64,000 nucleotides of DNA from Berberis thunbergii (taxonomy: Eukaryota; Streptophyta; Magnoliopsida; Ranunculales; Berberidaceae): contig QNQO01000502.1 in the NCBI GenBank assembly GCA_003290165.1, positions 658,329 through 722,328 on the forward strand, given 5' to 3'. Every line of letters begins with the position of its first letter. Within the stretch, counting starts at the first letter, position 1. Both the position numbers and the translations under genes were made by a program. The notes below the pieces were generated by a model, which did no database searches, was not told where the DNA came from, and was given only the letters and a program-made list of their open reading frames with translations. This document shows positions 34,832 to 47,200 of this stretch, in pieces.

Positions 34832-36055
34832 ATGGGTGGGCACGGGACGGGATGGGACGAAATATACACATCCCTATCCTATCCCGTTCATACGGGATCG
34901 GGACGGGACGGACCTCGTCCCATCTCAAACGGGTTCGAGAAGGGACAGGACGAGACGAGATTAGCATGCTAATCTGGACATATCAACTAGAAGTTTGAAC
35001 ATAATCAAGTAGAATACATTCTGAACAAAAATTATCAAAACATAATATAACTATCTAAGAGCGGAAGGTAAGTGAAGAGTTAGAACTTACCAATGATCTC
35101 TTCATTTTTGGATTTGTGTTTATGGTTCAAACTTCCAAATTGGGGGTTTCTGAATCCTAGTTGTTCTTCTTCTTGATCATTGTAAGGACTCCTATAAAAC
35201 AAAAGGGCATGCTAACAAGGTGAAAATTTCTTTAAACAAATTTGATCAAACAAATCACGCCTATTTCATTGAAAACTAAAAACCTAAAAAAATTAAGACC
35301 CCGTCAAACAATTTTCTTTAAACAAAGACCTAAAGAAGTTGGATCTTACCTGTAAAAATTGACGGATTGTGTAACAGAGAGCTAGAGAAGTTGGATGAAG
35401 CGGAAGCAGGAGGGGAGGAGGTGTGTTGTTGTCGTCGTGTGCTGCTCTTGAATCTCTCTTCTTCTTCTTGAATCTCTCTTCAAGAACACAGTGGTGGTCT
35501 GGGTTCTTGGTGTCTCTGGGTTCTTGGTTTCTCGATTTCTCTCCTCTTGGACTTGAAGCTCGCTTCTTTTCTTTTGTTTCTTTTGTGCTGGTCTTCAAGA
35601 ACACAATGTTTCTTCTTCTTGAATCTCTCTGTTCTTGAAGCTCGCTTCTTTTCTTTTGTTTCTCGGTTTCTTGAATCTCTTTTTGTTATTTGTTGGCTTC
35701 CCTTTAGTAACCCTAAACCTAACTAAAGGAATGAGAGATCATAGAGAGAAGTATTACAATTTTACAATCAAAATATTAATTTAGAGATGTGTGTGAGAGA
35801 AAAATTGAAATGCTAAAAATATTATATATATCAGTGAATTTGTATGGGCATTTACAATCCTAAAATAAATAAATAAATAAAATATTAATAATTAATATTA
35901 AAAAATTAGCTCGGGAATGGATTGGTGGGATTGAAAATCTTTATTCCATACCATCCCATTCTGGATCGAAACGGGATGAGATCGAAATAAAATTATTCAA
36001 TCCCATTAAGACCCAAATAAATCAGAATCAGACGGCATGAGATGCACACCCCTGC
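34832..36055. mobile_element. Non-autonomous hAT-like element next to a gene start
   Basis: Left end ATGGGTGGGCACGGGACGGG; right end, reverse complemented, GCAGGGGTGTGCATCTCATG. Flanks TACCTCTT (34824-34831) and TGCCTCTT (36056-36063) are an 8-bp target duplication with one mismatch. Sub-terminal sequence on both sides is rich in GGGACGGGA / TCCCATTC words. The interior contains minus-sense splice-like sites and repeated GAAGCTCGCTTCTTTTCTTT motifs (35546 and 35637) but no transposase. Confidence 0.75.
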
Positions 36056-36153
36056 TGCCTCTTCCCTTTACCTTCTCTGAACTCTCTGTGTTTCATAACT
36101 CTCACTCTCTTTGAAATCTCCACCACCATTGAAGAACCCAAACAGCTCCATAG

Positions 36154-39100
36154 ATGGCGCAGGTTCTAAATCTAAGCCCCCCTTTGAGAAGCCCAATCAC
36201 TTCGTTTTCTCCTCCACTTGTCAATGCATCTCTCTCACGAACTTCATCTCTCCCTCAAAAGCAAACAACCCCAGATTGGAATTCTTTGCAGCAGAAACTC
36301 AAGTGCAAAGGGAGGCGTTATTGCTTGTTTTCTGGAAACCGCAAACAGGTACTAATGAATCAATCTTCCCAGTTTTTCTCTTTTGATTTCTTGCTTATAT
36401 AGAGATGTTTTGTGATCAATTGTTGTATCTATAATGTGAAAAACACTGACTTGTTTATGAACTGGTGTTATTCTGGGTTTTTTTTTTTTTTTTTTTTTAT
36501 GAAGGTAGTTGAAATTGTTGAGAAGCATTGCATGAACCCTAAAATGGGCATTTTATGATACCCATTTGAATTTTGAATGGAAATATTAGTTCCCATTGTT
36601 GAAATTGAGTGAGATATCAAGTGAATTTCCTTTGATGCCATTTCAAGTTATAAAAGTGGAATCATTGTTTTGTCTAGAAACAAAGTTTAAAATTGAGGTG
36701 AAGCCATCGGGAAATTATGTGGTGGATATGGGATTTAATGAGTACCAGACATTAAGAGTGAAGACAGTGTCGCGATTAGGAATGAGCGTGTGCCATGGAG
36801 AAAGGGAATATGTAGTAATTCGTCAAATGATTGATAAACATTTGTTGTTTTCTTTTGGTTGTCTTGAGGGGAATATCGGACATGATTTTGATTGTATATA
36901 TGTCTTTACTTGGCAATGAGAAAATGTTCTAAGTATTCCATTTTCGAATCCTCAAAGCCTCCCTTCTTTTCTCAGCGTGTAAGTTTTGGAATATGGGGGT
37001 TAAATATTAGTGTGAACATGTTGAGTGGGTACTAAATATCGAAATATATATGAGTTTAGATGTGGTCGAAAGAAGAAAAATGTATAGAAGCAAAAAGAAA
37101 GCAAATTCAGATGAATGAGGAAACAAGTTGTGTTTTTAGTGATAATGTGATTTTGTATTTGTAATGAAATAAAAATCCTATGCATTGAGAAAGGGTACCG
37201 TGTGTGTCATTCATTTTGTATATGATTGATTTAGTATGTCAAGCCATTAGAGAAATTTTTAGCAATGTATCCGAGATCCTGAAAAAGACTAGATAATAAA
37301 TTAGAGAAATAAAGATTTTGCAAGATAACATGCTAGTTTGGATGGGTGTGTTTCAAAGATAACATGGTGAGTGGGTTCTAGATATTGAAACATATATGAG
37401 TTTTTTCGTGAAATTTATTTTGAAGAATGATATGATTGCGTGTTTGGTAATACACTGCTTGTATTTACAGAGAAAGGAATCCTCACTACAAATGAAATAC
37501 TGGTTGACCCACCTTGTCTATGTGGATCCTGTTTGGTGTGCATGTTAGACAAAACTGCAAATTGATATATATTCATGGGTTCCATCACAAGTAAGTAAAG
37601 GAAAACCAAGTAAAAAGAGAAATAGGAAAATAAAGCAGTTAGTGTGGCTATAAGTTGTGTATATTTTCCTTGAAAAAAAGCCTTTATTAACTTAGATGCA
37701 CAACGCAGAACATGGGAATGCCTTACGATCATTCACCCATCAACAAGAAATACCCCTGAAAAATCAAAAAAATCTAAAGTTCAATACAAAACCTAGACTT
37801 TTCAATTCTGTTACATCTGCCAAAACACTAATTAGATTGGACGCTCTATTCAAATTCTAGAGAAAATTTGTTGTTAATTTGGGGATAGAAGATCGAAATC
37901 AGAGACAAGAAATTACATAGAGAATGTCAAATTTGAGTTGCAGAGAAATCCTAGATTTGAGAAAATGAAACCCAAAAGTTAAAGTAGATCGAAATCGAAG
38001 TGGTTTTGGGTGAAATGAATTAGGAAAGCTGAATCAGTAAGGGAATTGGAGGTCGAAGAGGTGAGGATGTAGATAGAGTGTGAAGATCAAAGAGATGGTG
38101 AGAGGGAGAGAGAGAGAAGATCGAAGACTTGCACGTGAAGTCGCGTTTGTGGATTTTGAGTACGAAATTCGCTCTTCCTGTGTAGTTGAGTCGAGAGGCG
38201 ATTGAGTTTTGGAAGAGAACCCTATTTTGTTTAATTTAGGGATAGAAGTAGAAAAAGGTGGTTTTGTCACTTCACTTAAATTTCAAAATTTGGAAATATG
38301 AAAGTAAATTTATTTGTTGTTGACCTTGTCCTTTTCAAGTATTACTTGGTATGTAAGCGCTTTTGGGTGGTTGCGCCATTTTGAAATTGACTCAATATAA
38401 ATAAATAAATAAATAAATGAATAGATTATTAATCAAGAACAAAGTTTTGAACCTCACTTTAAATTTTTTTTATTTTAGTTAGTAACAATGGTTGTTATTA
38501 CGAATTAACTGAAATGTCTCCATTAGTGAGAGAACGAAGTGAGTTTAGTAGGTTTGAAGATGACTCGTCGGTTGTTCTTGCAGCTAGTAGTAAAATCGGA
38601 GGAGTGCCTACTTCCTATGTCATGGTCTCTCGAGACATCTATGTAAGACTACTCATAGTTTTGGTTGTGCTTCTCAAGTTAAGGTTGTTGAGTGAATTAA
38701 ATTCTCAAGTATTTGTTGGTAGCATATATTTGTGGGTATTCTTTTACTTGATTTGAAAATAGTGATGGTTTGATACTCGGTTGTTTTAGATTCATTCTTT
38801 GTTGTCCTTCACTCTATCTCCTGTCAATGATGATCCTGTGAATTGGTTTTTTATTCCCCTTTTCTTTTTTCTTTTTAAACTTAGTTTGCACTTCGAGTTT
38901 ACTCTTTAGATATCGAATAGCATATTAAGCAAGCTCATATCTCATAGTCAAAGATGTAATATTTTACATCAACTGTAATAAGTCTATGCATGGTCATTAA
39001 TTTTGTGTTTTTAGTAGTCTTTCCTGATCTAAACAAGATACCGTAGTCACATGCAATTATTTTCTTTTTATGGGTACATTTGAGGTATAAGTTGTGAGGT

Positions 39101-39641
39101 TATATCTGCCTGCAGGATCAAGCTAAAAAGGCATTAGAGGGTGCGCTTGGTGGAAAGAAAATTGAATTTGAGAGATGGAACAAAGAGATTCAGAAAAGAG
39201 AAGAAATGGATGGTGGGGGTGGTTCTGGTGGAGGAGGTTGGTTTGGATGGTTTGGTGGGTCTAATGGTGATCATTTCTGGCAGGAAGCAAAACAAGCAAG
39301 TCTAGCCATATTGGGTTTAATTTTCATGGTGAGTAGCACAATTTCTTTGGTGAGACTAGAATAACAAAAGCATTTGTTGTGTCAATCACAGAATAACAGC
39401 TCTGTCTTCTGCTCAACAGTATCTTGTGATAGCTAAGGGCGAAGTGCTGTTGGCCATCATCTTCAACCCTTTGCTCTTCGCCCTGCGAGGAACACGAAAT
39501 GTGCTGACTTATTTAACAGAGTTCGTCTCAAGAACAGTTTCTCCAGGCCGTCCCCTGGCTGTTCCTGCTGATGTTCCAGCAGAACTACCCATCCGCCTCA
39601 CTGCTAAAGAAAGTGTGATTAAGAAATGGGGAAGTGACTGA
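36154..39641 (+). CDS. Plastid-targeted small membrane protein of unknown function, 3 exons, 209 residues
   Basis: Exons 36154-36348, 39116-39328 and 39420-39641 join in phase 0 with GT-AG sites. The first exon is Ser/Pro/Leu-rich with few acidic residues (MAQVLNLSPPLRSPITSF), a typical chloroplast transit peptide. Exon 2 holds a charged, probably helical segment (DQAKKALEGALGGKKIEFER), a Gly-rich stretch and WFGWFGGSNGDHFW. Across the exon 2-3 junction lie one or two hydrophobic segments (ASLAILGLIFMYLVIA and VLLAIIFNPLLFAL). The basic C-terminus is RLTAKESVIKKWGSD. The layout resembles a conserved plant plastid family without a known role; I name no gene. The 2.8-kb first intron carries diverged repeats but no exon was missed in frame. 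Confidence 0.85.
36349..39115. other. Intron 1 of the plastid protein gene, with a diverged direct repeat
   Basis: AACATGTTGAGTGGGTACTA...ATATATATGAGTTT at about 37015-37055 recurs as AACATGGTGAGTGGGTTCTA...CATATATGAGTTT at about 37361-37402. A T-run (36478-36499) and an AAAT microsatellite (38399-38418) are present. A minus-strand open frame at 38034-38270 shows no family features. Confidence 0.5.
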
Positions 39642-41635
39642 TATCTTCTTGTTCGATTTGGTCAAAATCTGTTAGTGCCCGTGCATGAAGAGCTTAGGTT
39701 CGTAGAAGCCACATTTTTGTAAGAATGTTGTAGAGAAATTGTTTCCTTTTCTGAATTTTAGCAAGTTATAGCCAACCTTTTGATAGAATATTTTCTCGCG
39801 CCTTAAGTATGTTTTGTTCATTTATTTTTCTCCTCTGCCTTCTCCTAAAAGGATTACATCATGCTACCTACGACCTTTTTAAGCTGTAGTGCTTCAGAAC
39901 ATAAATTGCCTTAATAGAATATCAACTCCATCATTTGTTTGCCCTTTTCTTTCTTTGCCCTTTTCTTTGTGCTATCAGTGAATGGATCATGCTGTATACC
40001 AACTCAAACTGTGTCTGAAGTTCTATATACGAGTCTTGAATGCTCATGTTTGACAGGGATCTGCAGAACAGTTTACATTGATGGAGGTTGGAGAAACTCA
40101 AAATGACTACTAACCTTAACCTTTTGAGTTCTGATCGCACTTGAAATAGTTATATTTCGATCCACAAGTTATATTTGGATCAGAACTGAATGTAGGCCAG
40201 CTTGTCAAGAATTCAGTCCATTGAGAACCCACCCCCTTTGTTTCCAATGCGCATCACACTTCAAACAAAAACCAAAAGTACAGTCCTTGACTCTCCTTGA
40301 AATGAAGGTAATATGATCCCAAGGTACTAATTTTCTTTCATTGTTAGCTCTTGAAGTCTGGTCCTGTTTCCATTGTATGGGCATTTGAGATGAGATGGTT
40401 GTGCATCCAACATTTTCTCCCTCCAATGCCAACACAGGCCACTGATGATGAATAACCCAATAGGTTTATGAAGGAATCTAAAAATAGGTCAAACTTGTAG
40501 AGAGATGCCATCACAATTCAATAAGGGTTCATTGCAATATGACACCAATATAAACCCACAAATTTGAGATTCCACAAACCATCCATCATTCTTAAACCAT
40601 TCAATCAGCCAGCCCATAACACGCAACACCATATTAAATCAAATAGCTTTGCTGGACCACCACTGAGCACAATACTTCAGATTCTCTAGCCTTGAGATCC
40701 ATGGTAAAAACAAAAAGCATTAAAAGAGGTAAACCCCTTGTGGTTGGGTGCCATTGAATTTATATACAGATGTGTTGTTCACATATTGAATGATACTATC
40801 TTATTTTGAAAATTCAAAAATATATTTTTGCACCCCCTCTTTAAAACCTTTTCCAAAAAAGTGTTTAAAGAGGGGGCAGGTGGTATGTAGATATAATCTT
40901 CAGTCACAGATATGTCTAAGTATGTCATATGCATCTTGGCGCAACCATCACCACCTCTTGAGCCAGACACGTATCCAACGTACCAATCTTCCTCCCTCAT
41001 TGGGATTCGTGTGGGACGGGTAAACCCAGAATAAATGTACAAGGTAGCAATGAGGTTTTAATGGATAGGGGACCTTCTCATTATGAAAGAGGCTAGAGGA
41101 GGGAGCTTTTGAAATCCCAAAAAGAAAGGGTCTAATAGCATCTACCAACCAACCAACCAAGAGAACCAATCTATACTAACTAAAATTTGAGACTTGAAAC
41201 GACTTTATGGAGGGAAAGTGCAACTCATCAACAACATAGTGAGTGACCTTCACGATCTCTCCATCACTTCATCAACTTCATATAGTCGGATCACCACAAG
41301 ACAATCTCCACACTTGTCCATATTCCTGTTTGTCACCCCAAGCTACCCTTTTTTTTTCTCTTATCAAAAGGGGACTCTTTTTCCTTTTTCTTTTTTGGTC
41401 TTGGGGTTGTTATCTTGTCAAGGTTTCTGTGAGTTTGGTCTCTTGGGTGGAGAGTTTCCTTAGCTTTCTGTGATTCTCCCTTGTTTTTTACTCTCTGGGT
41501 TTTTTGACATTTGGCTTGTTTGTAGAATTTAGAGCCTCTCCATTCAGATTCTTCTTTGTGGGCTGGCTTTTGTGAAGTGGATATTGAGGTTATGAAGTTT
41601 TGATTTCTTTGGCTGTTTCAAGTACAAGCTAAAAC
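39642..41635. other. Intergenic region between the plastid gene and RhoGDI
   Basis: 3'-UTR-like sequence, then unassigned DNA, then a CT-rich stretch (41330-41480) that probably is the RhoGDI leader. It includes the perfect hairpin listed separately. Confidence 0.45.
40833..40876. repeat. Perfect 13-bp inverted repeat (hairpin)
   Basis: CCCCCTCTTTAAA (40833-40845) and TTTAAAGAGGGGG (40864-40876) are exact reverse complements separated by 18 bp. It could be a tiny MITE core or a cruciform-forming site; no function can be read. Confidence 0.8.
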
Positions 41636-43973
41636 ATGGGGTTTGATGAGAGCAAAGATGAGGTGGAGAAGAATGAGAAGAGTCGAGTCTCAGGGGCAAC
41701 AAATGGTAATGGGGTTGATGAAGCAGGGGAGGAGAAGTTTAGGAGACATATGAGTGAGGCTTCTTTGTGTGATGAGGATGAAGAGGATTTTCATGAAAAA
41801 TTAGAGTTGGGTCCTCAATGCACTCTCAAAGAACAGCTTGAGAAGGATAAGGTATGGTTTAATTGTCAAAGTAAACATAAAGTTTTCATCTTTGTTTAGT
41901 TTTCTCTGTGTTTGAATTTATAAATTTATGATTTTTGATGGTTCAGGATGATGAGAGTCTGAGGAGATGGAAGGAACAGCTTCTTGGAAGTGTTGATTTG
42001 AACTCTGTTGGAGGTACAACTTGGTTCCTAATTTCCCTTCCTTTTTTTTTGGTTTATTAACTTTAATTCAAACCAAGCAAAATGATTTTATATTGAAATA
42101 GATAAAACAACGATAACTAGAAATCTATATACTTCGAAGCAATGCAACTAATCTAGGCCTAGATGAGTAGAGAACTTGACAAATTGCAATTTACTTGCTG
42201 GATGAATTGTGTGGGTTTTCTTCGCTTGTTGGATCCTAATTTCTGGTTTCATGATTGTTGTCTAATTGGAACACATGGGTTATTTGTGTAGAAAGCTTGG
42301 AACCAGATGTTAAGATCCTGAGCCTTACCATCATCACTCCGGGTAGACCTGATCTTGTTCTTCCTGTACCTGAGGCTGGGACTCCAAAGGGTGCATGGTT
42401 TACATTGAAAGAAGGAAGTCATTACGGCCTCAAGTTCTCATTTAAAGTTTGTAACAACATTGTCTCCGGTTTCAAATACACCAATACAGTTTGGAAAACT
42501 GGTGTCAAAGGTGAGCTCTCTCTTTCTCTCCTTAGCACTATCATGCATCATAAACTATGTAATTAGCATTACCAATTTGTCGGAAAGTGATGGGCATAGT
42601 TTTGTTTTAGATATTCAAGAAATACTGGGAAGTTTGATGTATGAATATTCTAGTGCCAGGAGACATCCAACTATATTCAAGTGTTGTGTTTGTTTCACGA
42701 AGTGTCAAAATTATAGCTAGTTTGTCAAACTCGATATTCTATAAAAAATTCGGCCTGTTTTTCCTCGTTTTGAATATGATGTCTGGATAGAATTTTTTCC
42801 TCTTTGATTTGTACCAAAATCTTTAAGAACAATTTTGCAAAGCATGAGAAAGTTCCCCATAATTAAGGGTGGTGATTCTGGTTTCCATCCTTTGGATTGT
42901 AGTGTTAAATTTGAACTTTGGGTGCTTCCCTGACATGGATCTTATTCAATTTCAGTTGACAGCACAAAAGAGATGCTTGGAACTTTCAGCCCACAGGCCG
43001 AACCTTACACACACGAGATGCCAGAAGAAACTACCCCTTCAGGCATGTTTGCTAGAGGATCATATTCAGCAAGAACAAAGGTGAGTTTGAGTATGATACT
43101 TTCACCATAATGTGCTATGATACTTTCACCATAATGTACGTGCTGAAAATTTCCTTCATGTGACAAAATTTTAAGAGTAGTATGAATGCAAATGTCTATA
43201 GGGATTGTGGACATCTAGTTCGTATGTGCGTGAGCCTCACCGCCTCACCCTTACACACCTCTTTATATGGTTTTAGTCTATGTGTCAATTAAATAACAGA
43301 TAGGTTTTAGTATACATCACTGTATGTGGTCCAATATTGCAACGACTCTTCAAGATCTTCACCAACATTTTAGTTTCTTTTTAATGAGTGAAGGACCTAT
43401 ACTTCCATGAATCAGATCCAAATGATACATATAAAAAAACTAGGAATTGTTTCACTACATTTCAAACTCTCTGTTTGTAACTTCGTCTACAGGTTAATTT
43501 GCAAAATAAGTAGGGCACCAGTTGGACAGTATGTAGCCAGTGTGTTAGTGACGAGGTCCTAGTTGTGTAGACACCTTTTATGAGATCAACGCAATCCTTG
43601 CTCATGGCTGCAAGCCTCATCATGTGATAAAATTCGTTGTACTTTAAAGTTTCATTGTGTTCCCCCGCTTTTTGGTGGTTGGGTTTTTTTTACTTTCATC
43701 ATGCTCATTAGCAAGCTTTTGCTTTAAAACTTCCAAGTTGCTTCTCTCTTACACTAATTGTCATTGATTATGTTCAGCCATTGTCGAAGCAATTAAGAGC
43801 TTGATTAGCAGGAGTTTCTTTCTTTCTTTTTTAAAATTTCGTTTTTCTTTTTTGGGGATTTTCGTAGAGGTTAATACCGTTATGCTTTTGTTCAGTTTTT
43901 GGATGATGACAACAAGTGCTACTTGGAGATTAACTACACCTTTGACATCAGGAGAGAATGGCCATCTACTTGA
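41636..43973 (+). CDS. GDI1: Rho GDP-dissociation inhibitor (RhoGDI), 5 exons, 234 residues
   Basis: Exons 41636-41851, 41947-42013, 42292-42510, 42956-43080 and 43896-43973, all GT-AG and in frame, encode 234 residues, the usual plant size. The N-terminal third is acidic and disordered (DESKDEVEKNEKS, CDEDEEDFHEKLELGPQ), followed by LKEQLEKDKDDESLRRWKEQ (switch-binding helices) and the immunoglobulin-like domain: VKILSLTIITPGRPDLVLPV, SHYGLKFSFKVCNNIVSGFK, GTFSPQAEPYTHEMPEE, GMFARGSYSARTKF and the C-terminal YLEINYTFDIRREW. RhoGDIs hold prenylated ROP GTPases in the cytosol in the GDP state and so restrict root-hair and pollen-tube growth sites (family knowledge). The symbol is by similarity to the Arabidopsis GDI1/SCN1 type; a paralogue cannot be excluded. 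Confidence 0.95.
43092..43139 (+). repeat. 24-bp tandem duplication in RhoGDI intron 4
   Basis: TATGATACTTTCACCATAAT followed by GTGC/GTAC occurs twice head-to-tail, 11 bp after the intron donor. Confidence 0.85.
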
Positions 43974-45634
43974 CCCACAGATTCTTCCATCAACTTCAGC
44001 ATTTCGTGCTCATTTACTCTCATTAATTCCTTTTTCGGAACCGCAATTTAGACATTTATTCGTAGACAGATCTCTTTACCAACTCACAAGCATCTGACTA
44101 TCTTGCAAAAATACCTGACACCACTTTCCAGCACAATGGAGTCGAAGAAGAAAAAGAAACTAGACAGGTTGATTGTGGGGTGGTGTTGCCTCTACCATGA
44201 GAGATTTGTAACTTGTTTGAGAATTTATTTTTTATTTATACATCTCTTTAATTCCATGCAAGTCTATCATCTTTTCCAATATCATCTTTAAAGATTTTTC
44301 AGATGGTTAGCATTGAAATGTAGTTTTGCTTGACCCTCTACATCCAAACATGATTTTGCATGGTTGGATTAAAGAACTGGTCAATCTTTCAATTTATTAA
44401 TTTACTATGTGTGTTTGTGATATGAAGCATCAACTCAAGTACATCAGATCTGAGCTAAACCTGTCGTTCTTCTTTCCTTCTACAATGCCACGAAACGTAG
44501 TCTTTAGAAAAAAAATATTCCCTACTCTCTTGTTATAATGAGAGCTTAACACGTCGGTAAGCCATCTTGACATTTGAACAGCTTGAAGATTTGGCGTTTT
44601 CTAAAATGACAGTGAACACTTGTGATGAGATCTGATTTTCTTCATTGATGTTGATCTAAGAGTAACACCATCATTGGGGAAAAACAGGACAATCCCATAA
44701 CTGGTTCGAAAATGTAGGTTTTTCACTCTAACAAAGCGCGAAAGTTGAACAACTTTGGTATTAACATTTTGTTAATGATAATTGTGACTGGTGAAGGTAA
44801 GTAAACATTTTAAAAGTAGAAAAACAACCTACCAAATCATTTAAGACTTTAACTAACCATATTTTTTAATCATTTAAACCAGCCTTTATTTAAAGGTGTT
44901 GGGTGCAGAGATTTTATGGAATAAGAGAAAGGCTTCTTCTGGTGGGAGGAACAGCTAGGTCTGGTTGGAGGAAATAACATGGTAGGTCCACTATACCTAA
45001 GTTACCAAATTTTCATGAGATAAGACTTTTTGGATGAAATTTTTATGGTAGGATACTCATATTCTGTTCCATGGGTAGCTTAGTTCTTCCTTGCTAACTA
45101 AACCTGAAAATGCAAGTGGTCGAAAGCATTAGTCAATTCTAAAGGCTAGAAGTGTGTTTTATGGATCTAAAAACTGTAATAGATCATGGCATGATCTAAA
45201 CTCCAGACCTTTGATATCATCTGTCACAAGTCTTATTAGACTAATCACATCTACTAGTTGAGGTGATATAAGCGACGAAACCCTAAAAGTGGATTAGCAA
45301 AAATACACAAAATGTAAATCACTACCTGCTGCTTTTAAAATGCCTTGTTTCTTAAGCCAGTACCTCATGAGATAAAATGGTGAATGTAATGAAAATGGTA
45401 GGGCAGAGTGGAAGGTTAGTCAGAATAAAAAAACTAATTAGTTGTGTACTGATTAAAAAGCTTACCTGACACCTACATAGGCTCCACAACAAAAATGATA
45501 AACAGCACTAAATTGACAATTTCTCTTGTCAAAGGACAAAAAAATGATAATTACTCTTGGAAGAAACATGTAATTTGCACCTACTCCTCTCTCTATTCCA
45601 CCACCATTCTTTTATCTTTTCATCACCTAAATCT
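43974..45634. other. Intergenic region, RhoGDI 3' side to FLA promoter
   Basis: No gene, RNA or bounded repeat recognised. Confidence 0.5.
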
Positions 45635-45643
45635 TTTATATAA
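45635..45643 (+). promoter_or_regulatory. TATA box of the FLA7-like gene
   Basis: TTTATATAA about 380 bp before the ATG. With a probable leader intron at 45717-45996 (GTTAGT donor, TTGCAG acceptor) this places transcription start near 45670 and gives a short spliced leader. Confidence 0.6.
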
Positions 45644-46018
45644 TCTCTCCCATTGTTCCATTCCATGTGCAAATTTCTTCACCGCACATATACTTCTCTG
45701 AATTCCTGTTGGTCAGGTTAGTAATCTCTTCACACCTTCTACATGACTATGTATTCTCTTCTCCTCTTAGATCTACTTAAATGCCTTTAATGCTCTGTGC
45801 TTCTCATTATATCAATACATGTGTTGAGCTGATCTAGATCTCAAAACACTGACTTACTTGCTGTTTGATCTGTTTTTGTTAATGGGTTTTGGTGTTTGAA
45901 GGATTTAGAGTAATGGGTATCCTTCAAATGCTTTAAACTAGCATCTTTTTGGGATCTAAATTTGTAACAATGTTGATGAGTTTGTAACTGTTGCAGGAAT
46001 TTGGAGAGTTGAAGTGAA

Positions 46019-46777
46019 ATGGAAGTCAACATGAACATGGTTTTTTTGGTTAGTAGTTTACTAGTTTTGTTGAGTTTTTCATGCACAAATGCTAAAACTG
46101 TTGGATCTCCAACGCCGACACCAGCACCTGCCCCTGCACCTGATTTTGTCAATCTCACTGAGTTATTCACAGTAGCAGGACCATTCCATACCTTCTTGAA
46201 GTATCTTGAATCAACCAAAGTCATTGAAACCTTCCAAAACCAAGCCAATGACACTGAGGAAGGCATTACCATCTTTGTACCAAAAGATCAGGCATTTTCA
46301 TCCCTCAAAAAGCCTTCCCTCTCAAACCTCACCAATGACCAACTCAAATCATTCCTTCTCTTCCATGCCTTGCCACATTACTACTCATTGGCAGACTTCA
46401 CCAACTTGAGCCAATCTAGCCCAATTAATACATTTGCTGGTGGGCAATACTCATTGAATTTTACTGATAATTCTGGGACTATTCACATGAGCTCAGGATG
46501 GACTACTACTAAGGTTAGTAGTAGTGTACATTCCACCGAGCCCATTGCGATATATCAGATCGATAAGGTACTACTACCTGAAGCTATCTTCGGTGCCCCA
46601 CCACCTCCTTCCCCTGCTCCAGCGCCGTCCCCTGACATTGCCCCGGTCGCGGACTCTCCTACTGCATTCAAAGCTGATGCATCATCTCCCAAGTCATCAA
46701 CTCCTTCCTCTTCTTACAGGATTGTGCTGAATTACTTGGTTTTGGCAGTTTCAGGTGGATTGGTTTTGTTATTGTAA
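46019..46777 (+). CDS. FLA7: Fasciclin-like arabinogalactan protein, FLA7-like, 252 residues
   Basis: Single coding exon. Residues 1-25 are a signal peptide (MVFLVSSLLVLLSFS..NA). A short Pro/Ala run (TPTPAPAPAPAPD) offers AGP-type hydroxyproline O-glycosylation. One FAS1 domain (about 43-185) has NLTELFTVAGPFHTFLKYL, the H1 motif ITIFVPKDQAFSSL and the H2-side FHALPHYYS, with N-glycosylation sequons NLT, NDT, NLS and NFT. A second Pro-rich stretch (PPPPSPAPAPSPD) and a hydrophobic tail (LNYLVLAVSGGLVLLL) predict a GPI anchor at the plasma membrane. Single-FAS1 FLAs act in wall assembly and cell adhesion. The exact wording around the FAS1 domain resembles FLA7 of Arabidopsis. Confidence 0.93.
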   Translation: MEVNMNMVFLVSSLLVLLSFSCTNAKTVGSPTPTPAPAPAPDFVNLTELFTVAGPFHTFLKYLESTKVIETFQNQANDTEEGITIFVPKDQAFSSLKKPSLSNLTNDQLKSFLLFHALPHYYSLADFTNLSQSSPINTFAGGQYSLNFTDNSGTIHMSSGWTTTKVSSSVHSTEPIAIYQIDKVLLPEAIFGAPPPPSPAPAPSPDIAPVADSPTAFKADASSPKSSTPSSSYRIVLNYLVLAVSGGLVLLL

Positions 46778-47200
46778 GAACATAATTTCTCACTATATGG
46801 AGTGATGTATTATTTGATCTAATGTGCATTATTTGATTTGATACACAAATCTTGTTTTCCAATTGAATTTGTGATGTTTTACTTCCTCTTTAAGCACCCA
46901 ATTTGTGTTGAATTCCAAATCTAAAAAATTGACAACACCCAAATTTTATTATATAACTATTTCAAGTGGTTGTTGAGATCATGAATGTGATTGGCAATGA
47001 AATGTAACATGTTTATTTAATGGTTTTGCTTTTAAGTTGCTCAGAAATTTAAGATCAGATCGTTGAACATCGAGCAGCTATCGAAAGTGGGCATGGAATG
47101 TTGCGATTCTTAGGTGGTGTTTATTTTTCGGTTCCATGTTCTCAATAGGCAGTGACTATCTGGGATACCATGCAGTGGACTTTGCGAACAATTTTTTTTT
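46778..47200. other. 3' side of the FLA7-like gene
   Basis: 3'-UTR-like, no other feature except the start of repeated wording at 47110 (TTTTTCGGTTCCATGTTCTC) that returns at 47862. Confidence 0.5.

Noticed and set aside
38034..38270. Minus-strand frame in the plastid-gene intron
   Set aside because: Low-complexity Ser/Thr/Leu content, no homology recognised, lies in an intron.
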